DNA of 64,000 bases from Cesiribacter sp964504565 (lineage in GTDB: Bacteria; Bacteroidota; Bacteroidia; Cytophagales; Cyclobacteriaceae). The notes under the pieces were generated by a model. The model was not told the DNA's origin. It was given only the letters and a program-made list of their open reading frames with translations, and made no database searches. Within the stretch, counting starts at the first letter, position 1; each line of letters starts with the position of its first letter. Below are positions 48,602-58,087 of the stretch, one piece after another. The translations under genes and the position numbers were made by a program. The stretch covers positions 186,001 through 250,000 of the forward strand of contig CAZDEY010000006.1 of assembly GCA_964504565.1 (NCBI GenBank), read 5' to 3'.

Positions 48602-49988
48602 TCGCGTATACCATAAAACCATAACCCGATTAACGGCTGGGGTGCCTATTGCGCCCTTAGCCGTTTTTCGTGTTATATACGGGGCACTGATGCTCTTTGC
48701 TACCCTACGCTTCCTTACCAAAGGCTGGGTAAGCGAGTTGTACCTTCAGCCCCAATTTTTCTTTCATTACTACGGCTTAAGTTTTGTAAAGCCCCTTACT
48801 ACTTACGGCCTGCCCGATTGGCTCACCTACGCCGTTTTTATTGCCATGGCAGTAGCCGCATTAGGTATACTGCTGGGCTACTACTACCGCGTTTCGGCGC
48901 TTAGTTTTGCCCTGCTGTTCACCTATACCGAACTGTGGGATGCCAGCAACTACCTTAACCACTACTACTTTGTAAGCCTGCTCAGCTTCTTATTGGTGCT
49001 GCTGCCGGCCCACCGCGCCTTTTCGCTGGATGTTAGAAGAAAACCTCAATTAGCGGCCGAAAGCGTTCCGTTCTGGACCGTTTTTGTACTGCAACTGCAA
49101 CTAGGCATTGTGTACTTTATGGCCGGCGTAGCCAAAATTCACCCCGATTGGCTACTGGAGGCCCAACCGCTGCGCCTGTGGCTGGCAGCACACAGCAATT
49201 TTCCGCTGCTGGGTAGTTTGTTTACTTATACCTGGGTGGCCTACTTTTTTAGTTGGTTCGGCCTGGTGTACGACCTTAGTATTCCCTTCTGGCTAAGCCA
49301 CGCCAAAACCCGGCCGCTGGCCTATACCGCAGTTGTGGCATTTCACGTACTTACCTGGCTGCTGTTCCCTATTGGAGTATTCCCCTGGGTTATGATTGGC
49401 CTAACGCTTATCTACTTTCCGGCCCCATTTCATCAGCGTATACTGCAACTTTTGGCTTACCGGCCCAAGCTCGCTACCTTTGCACCTTCGGCCGAAAAAA
49501 TGCGAATACCGAAGCTGCTCGGGCCGGCGCTGGTAGTGTTTTTTGCTTTTCAATTGGTATTTCCGTTTCGGTACCTAGCCTACCCCGGCAACTTATTCTG
49601 GACCGAACAGGGCTACCGCTTTAGCTGGCGCGTAATGCTGATGGAAAAAGTAGGTATGGCTCAGTTTACCGTAGTAGATCGGCAAAGCGGAAAAGCAGTA
49701 GAGGTAAATAACCGGCAATATTTAACCCCTCGGCAGGAAAAAATGATGGCTACCCAGCCCGACTTTATGCTTCAGTACACCCACTTTCTGGCTCGGGAAT
49801 ACCAAACCGCTGCCGGCCCGGCCCCGGCAGTGTACGTAGAAAGTTACGTAGCGCTGAACGGCCACCGCAGCCAACGCTTCGTGCCCCAAGACCTCGATTT
49901 AACTACGCTGGAAGATAGCTGGGCACCTAAAACCTGGTTACTTCCCTTCTCCAACAACTCAAAAACCAGCCAATATGCCGTTCAGTAA
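48588..49988 (+). CDS. HTTM / vitamin K-dependent gamma-carboxylase-like membrane protein
   Basis: 466 residues. N-terminal HTTM domain with several helices (LAVFRVIYGALMLFATLRFL, ALGILLGYYYRVSALSFALLFTYTELWD, NHYYFVSLLSFLLVLLPAHRAFS, QLGIVYFMAGVAKIHPDWLL) and a C-terminal soluble part ending with a lumen-like domain. Bacterial members are not known to carboxylate glutamate. Overlaps imelysin and the TonB receptor by 14 bp each, so translation is coupled across the operon. This gene order is familiar in Bacteroidota. Confidence 0.9.
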   Translation: MTAINRVYHKTITRLTAGVPIAPLAVFRVIYGALMLFATLRFLTKGWVSELYLQPQFFFHYYGLSFVKPLTTYGLPDWLTYAVFIAMAVAALGILLGYYYRVSALSFALLFTYTELWDASNYLNHYYFVSLLSFLLVLLPAHRAFSLDVRRKPQLAAESVPFWTVFVLQLQLGIVYFMAGVAKIHPDWLLEAQPLRLWLAAHSNFPLLGSLFTYTWVAYFFSWFGLVYDLSIPFWLSHAKTRPLAYTAVVAFHVLTWLLFPIGVFPWVMIGLTLIYFPAPFHQRILQLLAYRPKLATFAPSAEKMRIPKLLGPALVVFFAFQLVFPFRYLAYPGNLFWTEQGYRFSWRVMLMEKVGMAQFTVVDRQSGKAVEVNNRQYLTPRQEKMMATQPDFMLQYTHFLAREYQTAAGPAPAVYVESYVALNGHRSQRFVPQDLDLTTLEDSWAPKTWLLPFSNNSKTSQYAVQ

Positions 49989-52446
49989 ATTGCTATCCGG
50001 CATACTCCTGCTGGTGCTGTTAACTATTACGGCAGCCTCGGCGCAGGTGGCTACGCTAAGCGGGCTGGTAAGCAGCGCTGATAACGAAGAGGCCTTGGCC
50101 GGCGCTACCGTTCTACTGGCTAATACCCCTTTTCTAACCGAAACCAATGCGCAGGGTAAGTTCAGGTTAGAAGTGCCCTACGGCAACTACGTGCTACAGG
50201 TATTTTACGAAGGTCTTTCTACCTACAAAAAACAGATAGTAATAAACGCGCCTGAAATTAACCTCAATATTGGTTTAAATCCGCTGGAAGAAGTTCTGAA
50301 CGCCGTGGAGGTTACCGGCTCAACTCAGGCCGAGGGTGGTTTGCAGCACCTGAATGCCGTGGAAGGTACCGCTATTTACGAGGCTAAAAAGAGTGAAGTA
50401 ATTACCCTAAACAGTATTACGGCCAACCTGGCTACCAACAACAGCCGGCAGGTATACGCCAAAGTGCCCGGCCTCAATATTTGGGAAAGCGACGGCGCCG
50501 GTCTGCAACTGGGTATTGGCGGACGCGGCCTCAGCCCCGACCGTACCAGCAACTTCAATACCCGCCAAAACGGTTACGACATTAGCCCCGATGCCCTGGG
50601 CTACCCCGAAAGCTACTATACGCCCCCCCTGGAAGCGGTAGAAAAAATTCAGTTGGTACGCGGGGCGGCCTCATTGCAGTACGGTCCGCAGTTTGGCGGT
50701 ATGCTTAATTTTGTAATGAAGAAGGGACCGGAAAACGATCCTTTTGAGCTTACCGCCCGGCAAACGCTAGGCTCTTTTGGCCTTAGCAACTCGTTTGTGA
50801 GCGTGGGCGGCACCAAGGAGCGCGTAAACTACTACAACTATTTGCAATACAAACGGGGCAACGGCTGGCGGCCCAACTCGGAGTTCGAGAGCAAATCGGC
50901 CTTCTTCGATTTGAATATGCAGCTTACCGACAAGTTTTTTCTGTGCCTGGAATATACGCATACCGACTATCTGGCTCAGCAACCCGGCGGCCTTACCGAT
51001 GCCCAGTTTGCGCAGGATCCGCGCCGGAGCTTCCGCAGCCGCAACTGGTTTGCCATTGACTGGAACCTGATGGCCGTATTAATGGAGTATAAGTTTAGCC
51101 CCCGAACTAAAGTAGAAGCCAAAAATTTTGCTCTGATTGCCGAACGCCAGGCCTTGGGCGACCTGGACCCTATTGACCGGCCGGTAGGCGAAACCCGCAA
51201 ACTGTTCGACGATGACTACCGCACCCTGGGCAGCGAGGTACGCTTGCTGCACAACTATACTTTAGGGCAGCAACCCGCCGTAGTGGTGGTGGGCGGCAGG
51301 GCTTACCGCGGCCAAACCCTAAAGCGCCAGAGCGAGGCCCCCGGCGGTAGCGAGGCTAATTTTAGCTTTTTGAACTCTGACTCGTTACGGGTAAACCATA
51401 CCTTCCCCAATACCAATTTTTCGTTTTTTGCCGAGAATATTTTTAACCTGACCGATAAGCTTAGCGTAGTACCGGGCTTTCGTTACGAGTGGATTAATAC
51501 CGAAGTGGAAGGGCAGTATTTGGCAACGAAGGATACTGTAATTAACGGGGTGTTTACCGAAAAACCGGTATTTATAGGCGATACGCTAAACAGTAGCCGC
51601 AGCGTGCTGCTGGGGGGTTTAGGTATAAGTTACCGAATCAACAATTACTTTGAGGCCTACAGTAACTTCTCGCGCAATTACCGGCCAATCAATTTTTCCG
51701 ATTTACGCACCATTAACCCTAACGAAAAGCCCGACCCTACCATAACCGACGAAACCGGCTTTAACTGGGATGTTGGCTTCAGGGGCGGCAACCGCCGGTT
51801 CAGCATTGATGCCAGCCTGTTTTACCTTTCTTACCAAAACCGTATTGGCTGGACGCTCACCAAAAATGCTAATGGTTCGGTAGCCCGCCAGCGCACCAAC
51901 ATTGGCGACGCCGCAATAGTGGGCCTAGAGGCGGTAGCCGAAACCGATTTGTTGCAGTGGTTCCGGGCCAAGCCTAAAAACGCGCTGGAGGCGTACCTAA
52001 ACCTGGGCCTAACTCGCGGCCGCTACACCCGCCTGAACCAGGAAGTAGACGGCCAAAGCAGCATTTCTAACCTTAAAATTGGCAATGCCGTAGAGCTTAT
52101 ACCGGAGGTTAACCTAAAAACCGGCTTGCAGTACCGTAGCGAGGCGTTTAAAATTGCTTACCAGTTTGCCTACCTGAGCCAGCAGTATACTGATGCCCTG
52201 AATACGTTTGTGGAACCGGGCACGCCGCCCAGCGCTACGGCCGGTTCGGTGTTTGGGCAAATTCCGGCCTACTGGGTTATGGACCTAAGCAGTAGCTACA
52301 CCTGGCAGTGGCTTACGTTAGAGGGCGGCGTTAATAACCTTACTAATAATATGTACTTTACCCGCCGCGCCAGTGCCTACCCCGGCCCGGGCATAATACC
52401 GGCCGATGGGCGGAACCTTTATGTAAGTTTACAGGTAAAGCTATAG
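49975..52446 (+). CDS. TonB-dependent outer-membrane receptor (FecA-like)
   Basis: 823 residues. Signal peptide (LLSGILLLVLLTITAASAQ), N-terminal CarboxypepD_reg-like domain (ATLSGLVSSADNEEALAGATVLLANTPF), plug (VTLNSITANLATNNSRQVYAKVPGLNIWES, EAVEKIQLVRGAASLQYGPQFGGM), and a 22-strand-type barrel ending in NLYVSLQVKL. Imports iron-chelates or another ligand. Terminal gene of the imelysin operon, which supports a metal-related role; specificity unknown. Confidence 0.93.
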   Translation: MPFSKLLSGILLLVLLTITAASAQVATLSGLVSSADNEEALAGATVLLANTPFLTETNAQGKFRLEVPYGNYVLQVFYEGLSTYKKQIVINAPEINLNIGLNPLEEVLNAVEVTGSTQAEGGLQHLNAVEGTAIYEAKKSEVITLNSITANLATNNSRQVYAKVPGLNIWESDGAGLQLGIGGRGLSPDRTSNFNTRQNGYDISPDALGYPESYYTPPLEAVEKIQLVRGAASLQYGPQFGGMLNFVMKKGPENDPFELTARQTLGSFGLSNSFVSVGGTKERVNYYNYLQYKRGNGWRPNSEFESKSAFFDLNMQLTDKFFLCLEYTHTDYLAQQPGGLTDAQFAQDPRRSFRSRNWFAIDWNLMAVLMEYKFSPRTKVEAKNFALIAERQALGDLDPIDRPVGETRKLFDDDYRTLGSEVRLLHNYTLGQQPAVVVVGGRAYRGQTLKRQSEAPGGSEANFSFLNSDSLRVNHTFPNTNFSFFAENIFNLTDKLSVVPGFRYEWINTEVEGQYLATKDTVINGVFTEKPVFIGDTLNSSRSVLLGGLGISYRINNYFEAYSNFSRNYRPINFSDLRTINPNEKPDPTITDETGFNWDVGFRGGNRRFSIDASLFYLSYQNRIGWTLTKNANGSVARQRTNIGDAAIVGLEAVAETDLLQWFRAKPKNALEAYLNLGLTRGRYTRLNQEVDGQSSISNLKIGNAVELIPEVNLKTGLQYRSEAFKIAYQFAYLSQQYTDALNTFVEPGTPPSATAGSVFGQIPAYWVMDLSSSYTWQWLTLEGGVNNLTNNMYFTRRASAYPGPGIIPADGRNLYVSLQVKL

Positions 52447-52521
52447 TAGAAGCGTTTCGCTTTTCTAGTTTTTCCGTTCTATATTTGGTACTGATTTTTA
52501 AGCAATAAGCCCTTCAGCATT

Positions 52522-53133
52522 ATGAGCAACGACGGTGTTGTTACTGTATATCAACCCCTGCTGCTTTCCATTGCTCACCGTATGGTGAAAAATTTAATGG
52601 ATGCGGAAGATATTGTGCAGGATACTTTTTTGAAATTTCTGAGCCAGCCGCGCGAATCTATCGAGAACGTGAAGGCTTATTTGGTACGTTCGGTAATTAA
52701 CAACTGCATTAATCACCTTAAGAAGCTAAAGCAAAACGCCGAGGAACTGCTGGACCCGATTTTTCATTCGGAGTGGCTTAGCCAGCTCGACGACCGCATT
52801 CAGCATATTGAGTGGGAGCACGAACTAAGCTCGGCCGTGCGGGTAGTTATGGAAAAGTTGGAACCTAACGAGCGGGTAGTTTACATGTTTCGCGAGGTGT
52901 TTAACTTTGACTACGCCGAGATTTCGGAAATAGTAGAGAAGAAGAAGGATAACTGCCGCCAGTTATTTTGCCGCGCCAAGCAAAAAATGCAGGAAGAAAA
53001 GAGCCGCTTCTCAGTTTCTTTAGAGCAGCACAAACAAACTTTTCAGGCTTTCGTTAATTCATGCCACGCCGGTTCTTTTCCCGAGCTTATGAGCTCGCTT
53101 AAGGAAGAAGTTAGCCGCAAGTTTAGCGACTAA
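52522..53133 (+). CDS. ECF-type RNA polymerase sigma factor
   Basis: 203 residues. Region 2 (HRMVKNLMDAEDIVQDTFLKFL), region 4 (LEPNERVVYMFREVFNFDYAEISEIVEKKKDNCRQLFCRAKQKM) and a C-terminal extension of about 40 residues (SVSLEQHKQTFQAFVNSC...). The extension is the beginning of the SnoaL-type tail found in SigJ/ECF41-like factors but is truncated. No anti-sigma gene is next to it. Follows the TonB receptor by 75 bp on the same strand. Confidence 0.88.
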   Translation: MSNDGVVTVYQPLLLSIAHRMVKNLMDAEDIVQDTFLKFLSQPRESIENVKAYLVRSVINNCINHLKKLKQNAEELLDPIFHSEWLSQLDDRIQHIEWEHELSSAVRVVMEKLEPNERVVYMFREVFNFDYAEISEIVEKKKDNCRQLFCRAKQKMQEEKSRFSVSLEQHKQTFQAFVNSCHAGSFPELMSSLKEEVSRKFSD

Positions 53134-53179
53134 CCCGCCGGCTCCCGCCCGCTTAGGCCGGGCCAATACCTATTTTTTT

Positions 53180-53770
53180 ATGAAGAAATTCGATACGCAG
53201 GAAATCAACCAACTGATTGCCCACCGCCGTTCTATATATCCTAAAATGTTTAGCGGCAAGCCGGTAGACGATGCCATAGTGGAACAAATGCTGGAAAACG
53301 CTAACTGGGCCCCTACCCACGCCCGCACCGAGCCCTGGCGCTTTACCGTATTTTGCGGTGAGGGCTTGCAGAAACTGGCCGATTTCCAGAGCAATTTGTA
53401 TAAGCAGCTAAGCCAGGCCGAAGGTACCTACGACGAAAGTAAATTTACCAAGCTAGCCCAACGCCCGCTGGAGTGTTCGCACGTAATTAGCCTGGGTATG
53501 GCCCGCCACCCCAAGCAAAAAGTACCCGAAATTGAAGAAGTGGAAGCGGTGGCCTGTGCCGTACAAAATATGTGGCTTACCGCCAGTGCCTACGGAGTAG
53601 GTTGCTACTGGGGTAGCGGCGGCATTACGTACCAACCTCAAGCACTACCTTTTTTTGAGCTGGAGCCTACGGATAAACTGCTGGGCTTTCTGTATATAGG
53701 CATGCCTAAGGGCGTATGGCCCGACGGCCGGCGCAGTGCTATTGACCAGAAAGTACGCTGGGTGCGTTAG
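53180..53770 (+). CDS. Nitroreductase family protein
   Basis: 196 residues, FMN-dependent oxidoreductase. IAHRRSIYPKMFSGKPV (the RRS motif), NANWAPTHARTEPWRF, and the NAD(P)H region VACAVQNMWLTASAYGVGCYWGS, ending GRRSAIDQKVRWVR. The reduced substrate is unknown. Overlaps the end of the convergent histidine kinase by 4 bp, and is 46 bp behind the sigma gene. Confidence 0.92.
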   Translation: MKKFDTQEINQLIAHRRSIYPKMFSGKPVDDAIVEQMLENANWAPTHARTEPWRFTVFCGEGLQKLADFQSNLYKQLSQAEGTYDESKFTKLAQRPLECSHVISLGMARHPKQKVPEIEEVEAVACAVQNMWLTASAYGVGCYWGSGGITYQPQALPFFELEPTDKLLGFLYIGMPKGVWPDGRRSAIDQKVRWVR

Positions 53771-55452
53771 TTGTTAATTCTGATGCCGTTATCGGCAGAG
53801 CCTGAGCCGGCCTTACTTACCGGCGGGCGGTTTTCTATATCGCTAGACTTTTTTTTTATTTGAGGAAGTTCAAGCTTTACGGTAGTGCCTTTATCCACCT
53901 CACTGTCGATATACATTTTTCCTTCAAGCCTGTCTACGGTTTGTTTTACTATATACATGCCTAATCCGGAGCCTTCGCTTTTGTCGGTTGCCCGGTAAAA
54001 CATATTGCATATTTTATCCAGGTGCTCGCGCATAATGCCAATGCCGTTATCGGCTATAGAAAGAATGGCCTTATCATTCTTGTTTTCAACTTCTATGTTA
54101 ACTTCCGGTTTCTCCTTGTGCGTATCGGCGTATTTAACAGCGTTACCTAATAAGTTATTCAGCACAATATTTAAGCGTATCGGGTCACTAATGAAGTCTA
54201 CATCATCGCAATTGTAACTAATATTGAAGTTTATTCTAGAATAATTAGTGAGGTATTTTACTTGTTCCTGACAATCGGTAATCATTTTCTTCCAATCAAT
54301 AACTTTGGTATCCAACTCCGAGCGGCTGGTTTTGGCAAAGGTGAGCATTGATTTTACGAAGTTATCCAGCTTATTTATCCGGTTTTCAATATAGCCTAAA
54401 TATTCAGGAATTTTTGACGCATCAGTTTCTTGCTTAACTAATTGCAACAACCCTAAAACTGAAGTTAGTGGCGCGCGCAAATCATGCGAGGTTTTGAACA
54501 TGATCTGGTCAAGTTCGTAATTTCTATCGGAAAGCTCGTCTACAACCTTTTCCAGTTCCTTTTTCTTGGATTTTAATTTCTTATTAGCCTTGGATAACTC
54601 GGAACGTTTATCTTCCAGCTCCTTATTGTTATGTTCAAGTTTTTGGTTTAACCTCAAGGTTTCTTCCAGCAATTTCTTGTTCTGCCGGGCTTGGCTTACC
54701 CTATCGGTTATATCTATAAAGTAGCCGCCTACGGAATTAACACTACCCTGCCGGTCTTTGATTGGAAAAATAATGTTGTAGATGTGGAATACCTTGCCAT
54801 CAGGCTTATACTCTTCAGTAAACATTAGTACTTGCCGGCTTTCTAGTACTTGCCCCACGTGTTCTTTCAGCCGCTCGTATAGCACATCCGAAACTACCCC
54901 CTTCATGCTACTTATAGTACCGCCATAGGGGTTCATAAACTCATGAAAGGCCGTGTTGGCTAATTCAATATTAAGTTCAGCATCCACAATAAATACCGGA
55001 ATGGGGGCGTAGTGCATAAAGTCCGATAATACCCGAATGGCATTTTTTATTTTATTAGCCTCGGTTTTGCCAGAAAGGGCGTTCGGTTGCTTATCCTGAA
55101 GAAATACGGCTACCCAATTAACTTTCTGGTTACGGTCGGGCAAGGGTACGTGGTGAAGAATAAAACCCGGCTGGCCGGCTTGCAAATTAGCAACTTTAGC
55201 AACTGCCTGCTGAACGGTAGCCTCGCCATGAAGTGCCAAATTTTTTACTTTATTGGTAGGTTCTTGTACTGAATAAAATAGCTCTTCTATGTTTTTACCA
55301 ATACAGTCCTTTTTAGAAAGACCAGTCTTTTCCTGTAGACAGTCATTCCACTCCATTACGTATCCTTTATCGTCGTAAAGAAGCATAGCAAGGTCATTAG
55401 CGTTGCTTAAACACTCCACTAAAGCGTTACCATCTATGCGGGAGAATGTCAT
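53767..55452 (-). CDS. Soluble PAS-domain histidine kinase
   Basis: 561 residues without membrane segments. Two PAS regions (about 15-120: LAMLLYDDKGYVMEWNDCLQEKTG; about 145-255: APIPVFIVDAELNIELANTAFHEFMNP with a PAC ending GGYFIDITDR). A long coiled coil (255-315) leads to HisKA with His323 (FKTSHDLRAPLTSVLGLLQL). HATPase_c follows (NNLLGNAVKYA, DNGIGIMREH, GSGLGMYIVKQ). The C-terminal tail is polar. Orphan kinase: no response regulator beside it. Likely senses a cytosolic cue. Confidence 0.9.
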   Translation of the reverse strand: MTFSRIDGNALVECLSNANDLAMLLYDDKGYVMEWNDCLQEKTGLSKKDCIGKNIEELFYSVQEPTNKVKNLALHGEATVQQAVAKVANLQAGQPGFILHHVPLPDRNQKVNWVAVFLQDKQPNALSGKTEANKIKNAIRVLSDFMHYAPIPVFIVDAELNIELANTAFHEFMNPYGGTISSMKGVVSDVLYERLKEHVGQVLESRQVLMFTEEYKPDGKVFHIYNIIFPIKDRQGSVNSVGGYFIDITDRVSQARQNKKLLEETLRLNQKLEHNNKELEDKRSELSKANKKLKSKKKELEKVVDELSDRNYELDQIMFKTSHDLRAPLTSVLGLLQLVKQETDASKIPEYLGYIENRINKLDNFVKSMLTFAKTSRSELDTKVIDWKKMITDCQEQVKYLTNYSRINFNISYNCDDVDFISDPIRLNIVLNNLLGNAVKYADTHKEKPEVNIEVENKNDKAILSIADNGIGIMREHLDKICNMFYRATDKSEGSGLGMYIVKQTVDRLEGKMYIDSEVDKGTTVKLELPQIKKKSSDIENRPPVSKAGSGSADNGIRINN

Positions 55453-55606
55453 CTAAAAAATCTTATAGCCAGGAGAAACTACCAAAACCGTAATAAATTT
55501 CGGTATTAGGTTTGGTCTCAGTATAATTATATATAAAAAAACTACTATATAAAAGGAATTTACTGTATTAACCTAAACAAATTTAAAATGTTGCATGCAT
55601 AACAAA

Positions 55607-55632
55607 AAAGCTCATATTTGCATATGAGCTTT
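55607..55632 (-). terminator. Terminator of the second sigma/HEAT/DUF4097 cassette
   Basis: On the minus strand AAAGCTCATAT, loop GCAA, ATATGAGCTTT followed by TTTTGTT. It lies 25 bp beyond the stop of the last DUF4097 gene. Confidence 0.85.
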
Positions 55633-55657
55633 AATTAGAATTTACAGAACGAATCAA

Positions 55658-56365
55658 TTATTGCCTTAAATAAATATTACTACTGATGGTTTCCAACGCT
55701 AGTTTTTGCCTAGTGCTAGAGGCTAATTTTCCCACATTAGCTTCCCATTGGTAGCCTACTATTGGATAATCTTTTTTGGCAGAAGTTTTTTCTAGGGGTA
55801 AATTTGAATATAATTCTCCGGTTACTGATTTAAGCGAAACTTGCCCGGCCCTATCCTTTGGCCACGTATAATCTATAAATCCGCTTATCGATTTAAGGGA
55901 AGTACTGCCTAGTAAATTGGCAGCTACTATATCGGCACTTATAGTTTTTAATTCAATTGCCTGGCTTTGGGGCACCAAAATTTCAAATTCTACCTTTAAG
56001 CAAATGCCGTAACCGCCATCCCTATCTCCTGAATAATACCACCGACTGCCATCGCAACTGTCGCTTTGCATTATCACCGCAGTGGCCTTATCTTTATCCA
56101 GTTCGGTTTTAAGCTCTAGTTGGTTGCCCCGCTCCTGCTTAGTAATTGAAAACGCATCATTATTTTGGCCGCTGTTAATCTGTACGTTGGTTTTAATTAC
56201 CAACTCCTGACCGGCATAGCCTTTAATATCGATGTTGCTAGCGTGTTGCAGGTCTAAAATTATCTTTTGCCCTTCATTTACCTTATAACTATACTCTTGC
56301 TGTTTGCTACTTTGCCCAACCACTATAGCTGGTAATAAAAGTAGTGTTAATACTAATTTTTCCAT
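55658..56365 (-). CDS. DUF4097-type secreted protein (cassette 2, last gene)
   Basis: 235 residues, signal peptide (EKLVLTLLLLPAIVVGQ). The mature part has the DUF4097 repeating strand pattern NIDIKGYAGQELVIKTNVQ, IELKTISADIVAANLLGSTSLKSISGFIDYTW, ending LALETISSNIYLRQ. Short strands with an S/N-x-I-x-V rhythm suggest a beta-helix. Located in the periplasm or outside. Lies 5 bp after a paralogue. Confidence 0.82.
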   Translation of the reverse strand: MEKLVLTLLLLPAIVVGQSSKQQEYSYKVNEGQKIILDLQHASNIDIKGYAGQELVIKTNVQINSGQNNDAFSITKQERGNQLELKTELDKDKATAVIMQSDSCDGSRWYYSGDRDGGYGICLKVEFEILVPQSQAIELKTISADIVAANLLGSTSLKSISGFIDYTWPKDRAGQVSLKSVTGELYSNLPLEKTSAKKDYPIVGYQWEANVGKLASSTRQKLALETISSNIYLRQ

Positions 56366-56370
56366 AGCTG

Positions 56371-57228
56371 CTATTTTTTGCGAAGGTAAATATTGCTGCT
56401 GGTGGCTCGTATGGTAAAGTTAGCCCCGCCGCCGTTGGCGGTTGCTTTAATAGATCGTCCGGGAAAATCATTATAAGAACGGAAATATACTTTAGGTTCT
56501 TCGCCATCTTCGCTAGAAGTAGAATATGAGTAAGCATAGGCCTTCGCTTTATCTTCTGATTTATCGCCTCCGTTTTTAATATTTTTAGCTAGCGAAAGAT
56601 CCATATCAGTAAATACCTCACCGGAGATAGATGACAGAGCAAAATTCACTTTAGAGGAAGCCGGCATAGTAACATCTACATCGCCGCTTATAACGTTAAT
56701 AGAACTTGGCCCGGTTTGACTAAAACTGCTGAACTCGACGTTTATATCGCCGCTGGTTGAATTTACTATTACCGGCCCTGCCACATTCTTGAGCACCACA
56801 TCCGCATTTTTACTCTTTACCTCAATTTCCCCTTTGACACCTTCTACAACTATATCGCCACCGCCGCCCCAGTTCATTTGTTCTATACTTAAACGCACCC
56901 CGGCCGGTACTTTAACTATATACTCTCCGCTCTGGCGGCTGGCTTCTTTTATTGAATAGCCGCCATCAATTTTCTCTACCTGAAGCCCAATATTGGTATT
57001 ATCCATAGCAGTATTATAGAGCGGCCTTAAGCCTTTGGCGCGTTCAGGCGGTGCTTCGTAATCAGTTGCCTGAATAAGTAACTCCGAGCCGCTGTAACCA
57101 ATTACACGAACCTCGCTTTTATGAGCTTGAATCACAACTCGGTCATTAGCGCCTATTTTCTGTTTGTACTCTTGCGTCCAAGCCGGTAGGCTTATTAGCA
57201 GCAGAGCAATTATGGATATGGTTTTCAT
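56371..57228 (-). CDS. DUF4097-type secreted protein (cassette 2)
   Basis: 285 residues, signal (KTISIIALLLISLPAWTQ). RVVIQAHKSEVRVIGYSGSELLIQA, EIEVKSKNADVVLKNVAGPVIVNSTSGDIN and the final TIRATSSNIYLRKK are shared with its neighbour and with cassette 1. DUF4097 appears in LiaG and other envelope-stress operons in Firmicutes. The function is not established. Confidence 0.84.
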   Translation of the reverse strand: MKTISIIALLLISLPAWTQEYKQKIGANDRVVIQAHKSEVRVIGYSGSELLIQATDYEAPPERAKGLRPLYNTAMDNTNIGLQVEKIDGGYSIKEASRQSGEYIVKVPAGVRLSIEQMNWGGGGDIVVEGVKGEIEVKSKNADVVLKNVAGPVIVNSTSGDINVEFSSFSQTGPSSINVISGDVDVTMPASSKVNFALSSISGEVFTDMDLSLAKNIKNGGDKSEDKAKAYAYSYSTSSEDGEEPKVYFRSYNDFPGRSIKATANGGGANFTIRATSSNIYLRKK

Positions 57229-57271
57229 ATTTTTTTCTTGTTTTTGGTGGAGTAAACCCCTGGTAGTTAAT

Positions 57272-58087
57272 CTATAGTAGAATCGCGATACTTTCTTGTA
57301 ACTGTTGTTTCACTATGGGCTGCAGGCTATCTAATTCCAGCATTTCTTCCATTACTGGCAAGGCAGCTTTTTCCTGCATACCGGTTAGGCCGACAATCAG
57401 CATAAGCTGAACGTTAGGGTCGGTTTGCAAACCCAGCGACCTGGCCAAGGCCTGCCTTACCAAAGGATTATCCTGATACTTTAACAGGGCTTCGGCGGCG
57501 GCCAGGCGCACATTCACGTTATCATCGAAGTGCAGGGTTTGAATTAGGGCCAGCAGTAGCTCATTACTTACCTGATTAGCCGGAACTTGCGCCGCATTAT
57601 TTACCAGTTGTAACCTTTCGCCGGTGGTTATATTGCTGGCAAGCATCTGCTTTACCGCTTCCACCTCCTGCCTTAAAGCCACCAGTTCCGTACTGGATGG
57701 ATTTGCTGGTTGAGTAGTAGTTATTGCAGTATCTTTCTGACTAAGACTTCCCGCCCCGTAGCCAATAATTAGTAAGGCTACCGCAGCCGCTACTTTCCAT
57801 ACCGTTGGCCATAGGCTTTTACCCGGGTTGAGCGTATGGTTAGTGTCCGCTTTTATCTTTTTAAGATATTCCGGCATTGCCATTGCCAAATCATTTACGG
57901 TTTGGCTTGACTGTACTTGTTTTTCTTTAGAATACCAGCCTAAAATTTGGGCTTCAACCAGTAAATCGGCCGGAAGCCTATCTCCGGCAGCCAATATCTC
58001 ATCTTTTAACCGACGTTCTTCAGCTAAGGTGGTTTGCCCCTCGTAGTAGCGCTCCAGCAGCGCCCTTATATCATCCCAGTTGTTCAT
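57272..58087 (-). CDS. Membrane-anchored HEAT-repeat protein, candidate anti-sigma factor (cassette 2)
   Basis: 271 residues. N-terminal ~95 cytosolic residues (NNWDDIRALLERYYEGQTTLAEERRLKDEI) in the position of an anti-sigma domain; one transmembrane helix at about 96-115 (TVWKVAAAVALLIIGYGAGSL); a coiled coil (ELVALRQEVEAVKQMLAS); and a periplasmic HEAT-repeat region (DDNVNVRLAAAEALLKY, PLVRQALARSLG, ALPVMEEMLELD). Overlaps the sigma gene by 17 bp. A zinc-finger anti-sigma motif is not seen. That it restrains the neighbouring sigma is inferred from order and topology. Confidence 0.82.
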   Translation of the reverse strand: MNNWDDIRALLERYYEGQTTLAEERRLKDEILAAGDRLPADLLVEAQILGWYSKEKQVQSSQTVNDLAMAMPEYLKKIKADTNHTLNPGKSLWPTVWKVAAAVALLIIGYGAGSLSQKDTAITTTQPANPSSTELVALRQEVEAVKQMLASNITTGERLQLVNNAAQVPANQVSNELLLALIQTLHFDDNVNVRLAAAEALLKYQDNPLVRQALARSLGLQTDPNVQLMLIVGLTGMQEKAALPVMEEMLELDSLQPIVKQQLQESIAILL

